Translations under genes and position numbers: made by a program
NCBI GenBank assembly: GCA_036725605.1
Contig: DAIMDW010000007.1
Coordinates: 1 to 64,000 of the forward strand
Direction of reading: 5' to 3'
From: CALBTQ01 sp036725605
GTDB lineage: Bacteria; Lernaellota; Lernaellaia; Lernaellales; Lernaellaceae
Length of the DNA stretch: 64,000 nt
The notes under the pieces: model-generated
Database searches by the model: none
Told to the model about the DNA's origin: nothing
Seen by the model: the letters and a program-made list of their open reading frames with translations, nothing else
In this document: one piece after another, positions 19,171-27,684 of the stretch
Layout of the letters: each line of letters begins with the position of its first letter
Numbering within the stretch: position 1 is the stretch's first letter

Positions 19171-20913
19171 TTATTGCTCTTCGAGAATCCGCGCGGCGAC
19201 CAGCAGGCCGGAAATGTTGTGCTGGTTGTAGTCGATGCGGATGCGGTTGGATACCGGCGAGTGACGGAAGGCGCCCAGGCCGCGCTCGACGTTCGGATAC
19301 AGGTGCGCGAACTCGGGTCGGATGATCCGCTCGACCTGGAACCGCGCGGCCAGCGCGATCGTGCGCTTGATCGCCGTCGTGTCGCGCCCGGCGCGTTGGG
19401 CCAGCAGATAGGCCGAGGTCAGCCCTTCCATGCGCGCGCCGGCCGGGGTTACCGCCGGCGGGTAGGGGAAGTAGCCGCCGCGATAATCGGGGTAGAGAAT
19501 TTCCCAGTCCTTGTCGAACTGATCGTTGACCATGCTGTCGGCCAGCTTCAGGCAATAGTCGGCGTAGTCCTTCTGCGGGCGCACACGGTGCAGTTCGTCC
19601 AGCGCGATCATCAACCACGCGTCGGGTGGAATGGTCAGCTCCAGGCCGATGATCCGCCAGCGTTCGTGAATCAGGTATTGCGCCGACTTGGCGACGCACT
19701 CGACGTAGCGCGGATCGGGGTTGTGCGCGTAGAAACGCATCAGGCCGAGCATCGCCTCGCCCGGGTAATAAATGCTGCGCCGCCGTTTGGCCTTCTTGCC
19801 CTTGTGCGGCCAGTAACTGAGGAACGAGCCGTCTTCCTGCAGGCTGCGCATGATGTGATTGGCCAGGTTCTTGCCCAGGCGCAGGTCGTCCTCGCTGTGG
19901 CTGATCGTCAGTCGCTCGGACAAGGCGATGAGCATCAGGCCCGTGCCGCCGAGTTTGATCACTTTGTTTTCCACCGGGTAGGCGTAGATCGTGTCGCCGT
20001 CGCGCTCGAACTCCAGTTGCTTGCGCAGCCAGATCCACGCCCGGTCGGAGACGTCGCGATAGCGATCGACGCCGGTGGCCAGGTGCAGTTGGTACAGCGA
20101 GTAACAGGTGCCCGCGTGGCGCAGCAGGTTGTAGTTTTTGTTGTACTTGTCGCGGCCGACGTTGCCCTCGTACAAAAATTTGTTGTTGTCTTGCAGCAGC
20201 GCGCACAGGTAATCGCCGCCGAGTTTGCAGCCTTCGCGGATGGCCTCCGAGTCGATGTCCGGGAGGATCGTCGAGGCGCGGTAGAGGCGCACGACCGTGT
20301 TGTTTTCGCCCTCGGTGAACGACTCGGTCGGGGCGAGGAATGCGCCGCCCTTGGGCGACTTGCCGAGCATCCGTACGCCCTTCTTGCGCTTGAGCGCCTT
20401 CACCACGCTTTTGAGCGGCAGGCCGTTCACGTGCATGGCGATGTCGGAAAAGGCGTAGCCTTTGCCTTCGTCGGCCACGACCACCGCGTACAGTCCGCGC
20501 GCGTAGCCCAGACCTTTTTCGCGCAGGCCGGTCGACCACATCCGTTTGGGTTCGCGCAGCAGGGAGACCGAAAGCTTGCAAGATTGTTCGCCGATCTGCT
20601 TGCCGTAACGGGAAGCCATTTCCTCGGCCGCGCGTTGCACGGCGTTGGCCGCGTCGTTATCGAAAACGCCGGTGGAGTATTTATTGCCGTCGGCCATGTG
20701 CGCGGTGACGATCGCGCCCGCGACCTTCACTTGCGGCGCCTGCAAATGAAAATAACCGGTCAACGGCCCGCGGGCGATTTGCAGCAGGCGCAGCGCCTGA
20801 TCGTCGTCGACCAGCCGCGGCAAATCCGGATCGCCGCACGCCGTCAGCGACGCCGTGAGCAACAGCAACAAAACCAGGCGAATTACAACAGACCGCCAAG
20901 CGTGATGCGCCAA
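19171..20913 (-). CDS. Lipoprotein with probable alpha/alpha-toroid domain, unknown function
   Basis: About 580 residues. A basic N-terminus, a Leu-rich stretch and a lipobox (LTAC, followed by G) mark an exported lipoprotein. No ATG fits. A TTG at 20911-20913 lies five bases after GGGAGGT and starts the signal peptide, so it is the proposed start; this makes a 31-base overlap with the upstream gene's end. Residues ~40-190 form a mixed alpha/beta region, and residues ~200-580 show repeated helix pairs with aromatic and Gly turns (YSLYQLHLATG, PGEAMLGLMRFY, DAWLMIALDELH). That pattern suggests a six-hairpin glycosidase, C5-epimerase or terpenoid-cyclase-like toroid. No catalytic residues can be assigned with confidence. 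Confidence 0.65.
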   Translation of the reverse strand: MAHHAWRSVVIRLVLLLLLTASLTACGDPDLPRLVDDDQALRLLQIARGPLTGYFHLQAPQVKVAGAIVTAHMADGNKYSTGVFDNDAANAVQRAAEEMASRYGKQIGEQSCKLSVSLLREPKRMWSTGLREKGLGYARGLYAVVVADEGKGYAFSDIAMHVNGLPLKSVVKALKRKKGVRMLGKSPKGGAFLAPTESFTEGENNTVVRLYRASTILPDIDSEAIREGCKLGGDYLCALLQDNNKFLYEGNVGRDKYNKNYNLLRHAGTCYSLYQLHLATGVDRYRDVSDRAWIWLRKQLEFERDGDTIYAYPVENKVIKLGGTGLMLIALSERLTISHSEDDLRLGKNLANHIMRSLQEDGSFLSYWPHKGKKAKRRRSIYYPGEAMLGLMRFYAHNPDPRYVECVAKSAQYLIHERWRIIGLELTIPPDAWLMIALDELHRVRPQKDYADYCLKLADSMVNDQFDKDWEILYPDYRGGYFPYPPAVTPAGARMEGLTSAYLLAQRAGRDTTAIKRTIALAARFQVERIIRPEFAHLYPNVERGLGAFRHSPVSNRIRIDYNQHNISGLLVAARILEEQ

Positions 20914-23795
20914 TGCAAACCTCCCGAATCGTCTCGATCGCGGAACCCATAACCGAACCCGGCATTGAAGCGGACAGAATAATAATAGGACAGCACGGTG
21001 TCCAGCGAGAAGTCGACGCCGGCGGAGGGGTACAGCTCGTCCTCGGTCAGCCGCTCGTCGCGGTTGACGGCAAAGCCGACGTCGTAAAACGGACCGGCGT
21101 TGATCGTCTGCAAAAACAACGGCCAGGTCCACAAGCCGCGATTGACGCGGGCCAGCGGAAAATTCCATTCCAGGCTGCCGGTGGCGGCCAGATCGCCCCG
21201 CGCGGCGATCGAATAACCACGTAGCGACAACAGATCGCCGAAGGTGCCGCCGTCGAGCAGATCGCCCGACTGGAAGGTGCCGATGCGGAAGCTGCGCTGG
21301 CCCCAGACGTCGCCGAAGCCCGCGCCGCCGTTGACCCGCAACGCCAGCGAATGGTTGTCCAACGGCAGCGGGACGAACTGCGTGGCGCTCGCGGTGAGAA
21401 GCTGCTGCCGGATGGCGCTGCCCAACAGCGGATCGAAAAAGATGACCTGTGCGCCCATGCGCGCGCCTTCGATGCCGCTGATCGAATGCAGGAAGCTGCG
21501 CACGTCGTCGTAGCTCCAACCCAGGCGCACGCCCGACCAATACCCGGTGAACGGGATATCGTCGTTGCCCTCCGGCACGTCCGTCCAATCCATGCGTTGG
21601 ATGCCCAGGTAGCCCATGTACGCGCCGTTGCGCAGCGTGAGCGGCAGGCTCACGGTCAGCGAACCGCCGATGCGCCGCTCGTAATAGCGCATCGGATCGC
21701 CGTCCTCGTCATCGATGATCTTGCCGTGGCCGTGCACGCTGTGCGCCACGCCGAAATAGAAGTTCGGCGTCAGCGCCGTGTAGCCGTAACTGACGCCGGC
21801 GTTGACGAAATGCTTGTTCACCGCGTAATTCGCGCCCGCCGCCCAGCCGTGGTTGCCCAACACGTCCGAACCGCCGGTGCTTGCCCCCAGCCAGATTTCA
21901 TCGCTGCCGAAGCCCAGGTCGGGCATCCAGTAGTGCGGCCAGATGGTGCGCCAGGGCGAATAATCGTCGGTCGGCGGATCGAGTTGTCGCGCCAGATCGT
22001 GCAGTCGGCGCGAAATCGACCCCATGACGATCCCCGGTGCGGCGATGGACTCGCGCTCCACGGGCACGAACGACGCGGGATCCAGCGGCGTCCAATACAC
22101 GTCGAAACCGCCGCCGTTGTAATCGATGTACGCCAGGCGCGTACCGCTGGGGTCGATCGCCGCTTGAAACGCACCGCCCAAAACGTTGGTCACGCGGTAA
22201 AGCTTGTCGGTCTGCAGATCCAGCGCGTAGATGTTGTAAATGCCCGTGCGCCCCGAGGTGAAATACAAATAGCGGCCGGTGGGATCGAAGGCCGGATCGA
22301 TGTCGCGTTCGGGATCGGCGGTGAGACGGCGGAACGTTTTGCTCGTCAGGTCGAAGGCGAAAATGTCGCGGTTGCCGTCGTCGTGCCAGACCGACACGGC
22401 CAGCCATTTGCCGCCGGGATGCACGGCCAGCCGCGCGAAATTCACGTAATCGTCGAAGTCGCCGAAGTCGGTCAGGTGCGTGAACGTATTGTCGGCGGCG
22501 TGGTAGTAACTCAACCGGCTGCGTCCGCCCTCGTGCGTGACGCAAACGACGTCCTCGCTGCCGGGCGCCGCGGCCACCTCGTTGGCGCGCGCGAAACGCG
22601 TCAGGCGCTTGCCGCGCCAATCGCCGGGATGGTAGCGCCACAGGTCATTGAAGCCCAGCCAGCGGTTGGCCGGTTCGTTGTTGGCGTAGACGATATCGCC
22701 GCCGGCGGTGACCGCGTAGCCGCGAATGCCGCGCGTTTTGACCACCGTGCGGCTGCGTCGCGCTTTGTTGCGGATGTCCAGGCGGCGGATTTGCGGACTG
22801 CGCGTGCCGATCGACTCGGCGAACAACAGCGTGTGTTCGTCCAGCCACGTCGGTTGGCTGTGATCGTAGCCCTCGTCGGTCAGCCGGATGGACGCGGTCA
22901 GTCCCTCCTTGGCCAGTTCGTCGCGTTGAGCCTCGAAGGCGCGTTTGAGGTTGATCGTCCAGGCGTCGTACAGGTCGGTCAGTTGGTAGCCGAAGATCAC
23001 CCGCGAATCGTGGTTGTGCAGGTACGGCCAGATCTGGCCGCTGTGTTTGATGTTGTAATCGGCCAGCGCCTCTTCGCCGAAGCGTTGGGCGAGGTGCTCG
23101 TGGAACATGCCGCCGAAGATGTACGAACCGCCGCCGGACGGCCAATCGGTGTTGCGCGAGGCGATCTTGTCGATCGTCGGCCAGTTGTCGTCAAGCGCGG
23201 CCATGCGCAGCATCATCCACGAGAACGGCGAGCGCCCGCGTCCGCGCGTACCCAGCGCGGTTTCCTCGTGCACGGCGATGCCCTCGATCATGAAGAAGGG
23301 ATACACGTGCCCGAGGTTCTGCACGCGCCCGAAGACGGTGCGGATCGCCGCGGGAATGGCCCGGTTGGCGTCGGTGTGCACCGCGTGCGTCATTTCGTGG
23401 GTGATGAGCATGCGCAGGTAATCGTCGTAATAGTCCAGGCGATCTTCCGGATGCGGCGGGGCGAGGTACAGGACCATCAACTGCATCGGTTCGATGCTCG
23501 AATAGCCGTTGGCGTCGTCGGTGCGGTCGAGCAGGACGATGTCGAAGGGCGTGTCCGGCGTCCATTTCAGGCGTTTGGTCAGCGTGGCGAAAGCCTCTTC
23601 GGCGATCACCGCCGTTTTCAGCGCCTCGAAGCGCCGTTCCTGTGGATAGGTGATGCGGAAATGATCGGTGTGCAGCGTGAGAAACGTTTCATCCGGGTGA
23701 ATTTGCCACGCGAAAGCGCCGGTCGACGCCGTCAGCGTCACCGCCGCGCAAATCAGAAAGAGCAGCCACTTTTTAATAATTTGCATCCGATCCAT
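20883..23795 (-). CDS. Large exported protein: gluzincin-like peptidase, TolB-type beta-propeller and C-terminal outer-membrane barrel region
   Basis: A 970-residue protein with a signal peptide (cleavage after AFA near residue 29). Residues ~40-290 form a metallopeptidase-like domain with HEMTH (H133, E134, H137) and a downstream Glu in MIEGIAVHEE (E171), the gluzincin zinc-ligand pattern. Residues ~300-590 contain repeated WD40/TolB-like blades (DPAFDPTGRYLYFTSGRTG is typical). Residues ~620-970 are alternating hydrophobic and glycine/aromatic strands resembling an Omp85/BamA-type or surface-antigen barrel. It may hold a periplasmic or surface peptidase and propeller at the outer membrane. 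Two ATGs (23795 and 23786) are possible starts. The lipoprotein gene overlaps its 3' end. Confidence 0.78.
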   Translation of the reverse strand: MDRMQIIKKWLLFLICAAVTLTASTGAFAWQIHPDETFLTLHTDHFRITYPQERRFEALKTAVIAEEAFATLTKRLKWTPDTPFDIVLLDRTDDANGYSSIEPMQLMVLYLAPPHPEDRLDYYDDYLRMLITHEMTHAVHTDANRAIPAAIRTVFGRVQNLGHVYPFFMIEGIAVHEETALGTRGRGRSPFSWMMLRMAALDDNWPTIDKIASRNTDWPSGGGSYIFGGMFHEHLAQRFGEEALADYNIKHSGQIWPYLHNHDSRVIFGYQLTDLYDAWTINLKRAFEAQRDELAKEGLTASIRLTDEGYDHSQPTWLDEHTLLFAESIGTRSPQIRRLDIRNKARRSRTVVKTRGIRGYAVTAGGDIVYANNEPANRWLGFNDLWRYHPGDWRGKRLTRFARANEVAAAPGSEDVVCVTHEGGRSRLSYYHAADNTFTHLTDFGDFDDYVNFARLAVHPGGKWLAVSVWHDDGNRDIFAFDLTSKTFRRLTADPERDIDPAFDPTGRYLYFTSGRTGIYNIYALDLQTDKLYRVTNVLGGAFQAAIDPSGTRLAYIDYNGGGFDVYWTPLDPASFVPVERESIAAPGIVMGSISRRLHDLARQLDPPTDDYSPWRTIWPHYWMPDLGFGSDEIWLGASTGGSDVLGNHGWAAGANYAVNKHFVNAGVSYGYTALTPNFYFGVAHSVHGHGKIIDDEDGDPMRYYERRIGGSLTVSLPLTLRNGAYMGYLGIQRMDWTDVPEGNDDIPFTGYWSGVRLGWSYDDVRSFLHSISGIEGARMGAQVIFFDPLLGSAIRQQLLTASATQFVPLPLDNHSLALRVNGGAGFGDVWGQRSFRIGTFQSGDLLDGGTFGDLLSLRGYSIAARGDLAATGSLEWNFPLARVNRGLWTWPLFLQTINAGPFYDVGFAVNRDERLTEDELYPSAGVDFSLDTVLSYYYSVRFNAGFGYGFRDRDDSGGLHWRITLGGLL

Positions 23796-23897
23796 TGTTC
23801 ATAAGATTTAACATTGATGACTTATTCAAGCAAGAAAGGATACCAAAAAGGCAAGAAGATCCTGTCGATTTTTTGACGAAATGTATCTTTTGTCCCA

Positions 23898-23925
23898 TTG
23901 CGCCTGGGGGTGAGCGTGGCATAAT
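23898..23925 (+). promoter_or_regulatory. Possible sigma70-type promoter for the HDOD gene
   Basis: TTGCGC (23898-23903), 16-base spacer, CATAAT (23920-23925), in the 268-base gap between the divergent peptidase and HDOD genes. The layout matches the candidate at 12484. The rest of the gap is AT-rich on the peptidase side and shows no coding potential. Confidence 0.3.
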
Positions 23926-24063
23926 ACGGAGGCAAATAGCGTAAAAACAGGGAGTTGGTGTGTTTCGGGACGCCGTGGCACACGGTTTGCTTACTCATTT
24001 CGCCGGATTGGTGGGCGCGGACGATACGGTCGGCGATCCGGCGGCTTCCGGAAAGGATGTTCG

Positions 24064-25110
24064 ATGAGCCAGGATGCGCTGCGCTTCAAGGTTCGTTGTC
24101 CGCATTGCGACAAGGTGTTTATCGTAACCGCCCCCGGTTCTTTGACAACCAAAGAGGCTCCGCAAGCGCCCGCACCGCCGCCGATCGAGGAGAAACCGCA
24201 GTTGGCGCCGCCGCCTCCGCCGCCCGAAGAGATCGAACTGGAAGAGGATTTCGACATGACGCCGGAGGAGGAGAATTTCCGGGAGCGCATCGTCAATTTG
24301 ATCCTCGACAAGAAGTTCGAATTGCCGATGCTGCCGCACGTGGCCTTGAAGGTCATCCGGCTCACCGGCGACACGAACACCAACATGCAGGATCTGGCCA
24401 AGGTGATTTTGACCGACCAGACGATCGTGACCAAGATCATCCAGATTTCCAACAGCCCGGTGTACGCCGGCACGGTGGAAATCAAGAACATCAACCAGGC
24501 CCTGGTGCGACTGGGACAGACCGAAATCAAGAACATGATGCTGGCCATCAGCCTGCAAACGAAGATCTTCAAGAGCAAGATGTACGGCAATCTGGCCAGG
24601 AAATTCTGGGAGCGGTCGGTCGGCGTCGCCTTCGCCTCGCGCGTGATCGCCGGGGAACTCAAGGCGGACAAAGACGAAGCGTTCCTGTGCGGCCTGATGC
24701 ACAACCTGGGCAAGATGATCACCGTCACCGTAATCGAAAACGCCCAACGCAAAATGGAGACGGACTTCAAGCCCTCGCGGTTGCTGGTGCTGAGCATTCT
24801 CAAGCAATTCCACAAGGATGTCGGCGAGCTGACCATCGACAAATGGTCGTTGCCGGCGACGGTGGCCAACACGATTCACTACATCGACCGCCTGGATGAA
24901 ATCGAGGAAAACATGGTCGATGTGCCCATCGTGGCCCTGGCCGAAACGTTCTGCCGCGTGGCCGGCATCGGCGGCGAACATCCGGAGGATATCGACCTGT
25001 CGATGCTGCCGGCGACGCATTTGTTGAATTTGGGAGCGGATGCCTCTTTGGATTTGTACGATCGCTTTATCATGGTGTTTGAAAACGCCAGGAATGAATT
25101 CATTTACTAA
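24064..25110 (+). CDS. HDOD-domain protein with N-terminal CxxC segment
   Basis: A 348-residue protein. The N-terminus has one CxxC (RCPHCDKVFIV), like half of an MJ0042-type zinc ribbon, then a Pro-rich linker (~35-62) and an HDOD domain (~75-275; LPMLPHVALKVIRLTGDTNTN, then NSPVYAGTVEIKNINQA). HDOD domains resemble HD phosphohydrolases but usually lack the metal site, and act as signalling or regulatory platforms, often tied to motility or biofilm control. A C-terminal helical region has MVDVPIVALAETFCRVAG. GGAAAGGA precedes the ATG. It is followed at 37 bases by a lipoprotein gene. Confidence 0.88.
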   Translation: MSQDALRFKVRCPHCDKVFIVTAPGSLTTKEAPQAPAPPPIEEKPQLAPPPPPPEEIELEEDFDMTPEEENFRERIVNLILDKKFELPMLPHVALKVIRLTGDTNTNMQDLAKVILTDQTIVTKIIQISNSPVYAGTVEIKNINQALVRLGQTEIKNMMLAISLQTKIFKSKMYGNLARKFWERSVGVAFASRVIAGELKADKDEAFLCGLMHNLGKMITVTVIENAQRKMETDFKPSRLLVLSILKQFHKDVGELTIDKWSLPATVANTIHYIDRLDEIEENMVDVPIVALAETFCRVAGIGGEHPEDIDLSMLPATHLLNLGADASLDLYDRFIMVFENARNEFIY

Positions 25111-25147
25111 CGCGGCCGACGGGTCGCCTAAAGCGTAGGTAACAATC

Positions 25148-26140
25148 ATGAAGAGGCTCGTGGGCCTGACGGCCCTGGCGCTCGTGCTGTTGATCGGCCT
25201 GGCCGGTTGTTCCAACCAGGTGATCCGCGTGCCGATCGATCCTTACGTCACCAGCGATTTTGCCAGCCGTCATATCCAGCGCGTGGCCGTGTTGCCGGTG
25301 GTCGTGCCCGACTATCTGCTCGGGCAAAGCGGCGAGACGATCAGCGTGGATCTGACCAACCAGTTCATGGTCGAAATGGCCAACCGGCGCTTGTACAGCC
25401 TGGTCGGCGGCGACGTGGTGCGCGACATTTTGGTCGACCAGTACAACAGTCCGCGCAACTGGCTGGAGACCGGCAACGTCGCCGGGGCGATCCGCATCGG
25501 GCGCGAATTGAAGGTCGAGGGCGTGATCTTCGGCCGCATCGTGCGCTACGTGCAATCCAACCTGACGCAGAGCGAGGTGGAAGTCGAATTCCAGCTCGTC
25601 GAGATCAGCTCGCTGGAAACCGTGTGGTCGGTGCGCGAGCAGATGATCGGCAAGGGCGGTTCGCCGACCTTCAGCGACACGGTCACCACGCCCACCAACC
25701 GCCGCCTATCGCAATCGGCGATCATCGGGGCCGCTGAGCGCATCGGGGAAATCCACAAGGCCGGCGGGCCGATCGAGGTGTCCACCATTTCCACCCGCCG
25801 CATCGCCGGTTACAGCCTGTTGTCGGTCGGCACGGTTACGGCGGTGACCGCCGGGTACTACTTCACCATGAGCCTGAACGCCTACAAGGATTACCAAAAG
25901 GCGGACTCCGCCGCGGACCTGAACCGGTACCAGAACGATACCGAGGAATACGATCGCATGTGGATGATTTTCGGCGGCGTCGGCGCGGCCTGTTTGGGCA
26001 CGGGCGCGTATCTGCTGCTGACCGATCCCTCGCGGCAGTTCACCGCGGGCAACGAAAACAATGATAAAATGCAAGTGGCCGTTTGGCCGGCGGTAACGCC
26101 CGACGCGTACCTGCTGGGTCTTTCGGGCCGCTTCGAATAG
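25148..26140 (+). CDS. Lipoprotein, CsgG/LpoB/GNA1162-like fold
   Basis: A 330-residue protein with a signal peptide ending in the lipobox LAGC (Cys21). The region ~30-200 (RHIQRVAVLPVVVPDY, later VEGVIFGRIVRYVQSN and VEFQLVEISSLETVWSVREQ) has the strand-helix order of the CsgG/DUF799/LpoB group of periplasmic lipoproteins. Two hydrophobic segments near 220-240 and 280-295 are unusual for a soluble lipoprotein and suggest membrane contact after the lipidated domain. It lies between the HDOD gene and the IPT lipoprotein, spaced 37 and 11 bases, so the three are probably one operon. Exact function is not known. Confidence 0.65.
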   Translation: MKRLVGLTALALVLLIGLAGCSNQVIRVPIDPYVTSDFASRHIQRVAVLPVVVPDYLLGQSGETISVDLTNQFMVEMANRRLYSLVGGDVVRDILVDQYNSPRNWLETGNVAGAIRIGRELKVEGVIFGRIVRYVQSNLTQSEVEVEFQLVEISSLETVWSVREQMIGKGGSPTFSDTVTTPTNRRLSQSAIIGAAERIGEIHKAGGPIEVSTISTRRIAGYSLLSVGTVTAVTAGYYFTMSLNAYKDYQKADSAADLNRYQNDTEEYDRMWMIFGGVGAACLGTGAYLLLTDPSRQFTAGNENNDKMQVAVWPAVTPDAYLLGLSGRFE

Positions 26141-26151
26141 GGGGAGCGACG

Positions 26152-27183
26152 ATGCGCAGGATGGTCATCGTTTCGTTCATGGTGTTGCTGGCCGTGGTGT
26201 TGCTGGTGCAATGCGGACGCGATTTCACGCGCTATCCGTCGGGCAGCGGGGCGTCGGTGTCGCTGACGTCCGTCGAGCCGACCTCCGGCGCGAACGACCA
26301 GGAAATCAACATCGCCTTGCGGGGGACGAATTTTCGCGGCTCGCCGCGCATTCTGTTGGGCGCGGTGGATTGCACGAGCATCCAGATCGTTTCGGATAAA
26401 CTGCTGACCGCGGTCATTCCGGCCGACACGCCGGCGAACGTGTACGACATCACCTATCTCACCGAAGCGCTGGAATCGGTGGTGTTGCCCGACTCGTTCA
26501 CCGTGGTCGATCCGGGCGACATTTCCATTTTGTCGATCGACCCCAACGTCGGCCTGGACAACGACACGACCGCGGTGACCATCACCGGCGCCAATTTCCT
26601 CGACGGCGCAACGGTGGCGATCGGCGCGACGACGCTGGAATCGGTGACCGTCTCCAGCGTGACCACGATCAACGCGACGGTGCCTTCCGGTCTGACGCCG
26701 GGCACCTTCGACGTGGTGGTGACCAATTCCTCGGGCGGCAGCGCGACGCTGGTGGAAGGCTTCACCGTGCTCAGCTCGGCGCAATTGCAGATCACCGGGA
26801 TCAATCCCAATCACGGTTCGACCGATGTGGACGTCGACGTGGCCATTACCGGCGCCAACTTCGACGATTCGATGACCGTGTTGATCGGTTACACCCTCGC
26901 CGATGACGTCGAGAGGATCACCTCGGATCTGCTGTATGCGACCGTGCCGGCGGGCATCACGCCGGGCGTGTACACCGTGCGGGTCATCAACAGCGACGAC
27001 GAGTACGCGGAACTGACCGACGCCTATACGGTGGATGAAGCCGCCGACGATGACACGTCCGACGACGACACGACCGATGACGACACGTCCGACGACGATA
27101 CGACCGATGACGATACGACCGACGATGACACGACCGACGACGACACGACCGACGACGATACGACCGACGACGACACTGTATAA
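26152..27183 (+). CDS. IPT/TIG-repeat lipoprotein with Asp/Thr repeat tail
   Basis: A 343-residue exported protein. The ATG at 26152 follows GGGGGAG and begins a signal peptide with lipobox LVQC; an ATG further upstream overlaps the previous gene and was rejected. Three IPT/TIG immunoglobulin-like units follow at roughly 35-120, 125-210 and 215-300, each with the pattern I-x-P-N-x-G ... V-x-I-x-G-x-N-F. The last ~45 residues are (DDDT[T/S])n ending DDDTV. Such acidic tails occur on surface lipoproteins in delta-type genomes. They may bind calcium or act as a stiff, charged spacer, but neither is proven. The C-terminus carries no anchor. Confidence 0.82.
   Translation: MRRMVIVSFMVLLAVVLLVQCGRDFTRYPSGSGASVSLTSVEPTSGANDQEINIALRGTNFRGSPRILLGAVDCTSIQIVSDKLLTAVIPADTPANVYDITYLTEALESVVLPDSFTVVDPGDISILSIDPNVGLDNDTTAVTITGANFLDGATVAIGATTLESVTVSSVTTINATVPSGLTPGTFDVVVTNSSGGSATLVEGFTVLSSAQLQITGINPNHGSTDVDVDVAITGANFDDSMTVLIGYTLADDVERITSDLLYATVPAGITPGVYTVRVINSDDEYAELTDAYTVDEAADDDTSDDDTTDDDTSDDDTTDDDTTDDDTTDDDTTDDDTTDDDTV
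27043..27177 (+). repeat. 15-bp coding repeat (Asp-Asp-Asp-Thr-Thr/Ser)
   Basis: About nine tandem copies of a 15-base unit near GACGACGACACGACC, with third-position variation (GAC/GAT, ACG/TCC). The unit stays in frame and encodes the acidic tail of the IPT lipoprotein. Synonymous differences between copies show it is not a very recent duplication. Confidence 0.9.
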
Positions 27184-27684
27184 AAACCGGTTCCTCGTCG
27201 TATGGGTAGCGACACTAATTAAAGAAAAGTATTAATTCTTTCCCGATAATTCTTTGAATTGTCTGGAAATTATATTTATTGACTTATGCCAAATTCTCGA
27301 TGTAAGATTATCCTAAGATAATTCCGCTCCGGTAGCGAGGAGCGGGGTGTATCTGTGCAATGTTTGGTCGAATACGGAAATTAGACAAGAAGTTGACGAT
27401 TTTTGCCGATAGAGGGTTGAGCGATCAGTCGCTGAGTGTCAAAATTTCGACAAGACCTCGCCGCTTTTGACGAGGTGCACGGCACAACCGGGCGAGGATC
27501 GCGGAGTGAAGGAACCGGAACTTCCGCCGATTGTCTCAAAATTGGGAGGAAAACAAGGAGTTTCAGGTTCCCGGCGCCGATTTCCGATGCGGAACCATCG
27601 TAAAATCGACAGGTTGTCGGTTGGCATACGCCTTGCTCTGGTAAGGACGGATTAACAGACAATCGATCTACAAAGGGGCTGTCT
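27184..27684 (+). other. Non-coding leader/regulatory region before the flagellar operon
   Basis: About 500 bases with no convincing gene; a 62-codon frame at 27467 has no ribosome binding site or recognisable protein. Seen here: an AT-rich part (27184-27300); a possible promoter TTGACT (27279) with TAAGAT (27303); a small hairpin ATTATC/GATAAT (27307-27322); a 7-bp GC hairpin CCGCTCC/GGAGCGG (27324-27345); AGCGA/TCGCT around 27419-27433; CCTCG/CGAGG around 27457-27475; and the sigma54 motif at 27622. It could bind an activator or form a structured RNA. Confidence 0.5.
27622..27637 (+). promoter_or_regulatory. Sigma54 (-24/-12) promoter of the flagellar operon
   Basis: TGGCATACGCCTTGCT has the invariant GG and GC at the exact spacing of the consensus TGGCACG-N4-TTGCW, with 13 or more positions agreeing. 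It is on the coding strand, 48 bases before the motA GTG, so transcription would start near 27648. Sigma54 control of flagellar operons, through an activator such as FlrC/FleQ/FlgR, is common in Gram-negative bacteria. Confidence 0.75.

Noticed and set aside
23915..23934. Sigma54 site before the HDOD gene (TGGCAT...)
   Set aside because: TGGCAT is present but no GC/TTGC occurs at -12 spacing.
27043..27177. Tandem repeats considered as a CRISPR array
   Set aside because: The 15-bp units are contiguous without spacers and stay in frame as an Asp/Thr tail.
27324..27345. Cyclic di-GMP (GEMM) riboswitch in the motA leader
   Set aside because: A CCGGTAGCGAGGAGCGGGG-like stretch looked suggestive, but the conserved GEMM core and second stem are missing.
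27467..27655. 62-codon frame in the flagellar leader
   Set aside because: No ribosome binding site, no recognisable protein, and it overlaps the sigma54 promoter.
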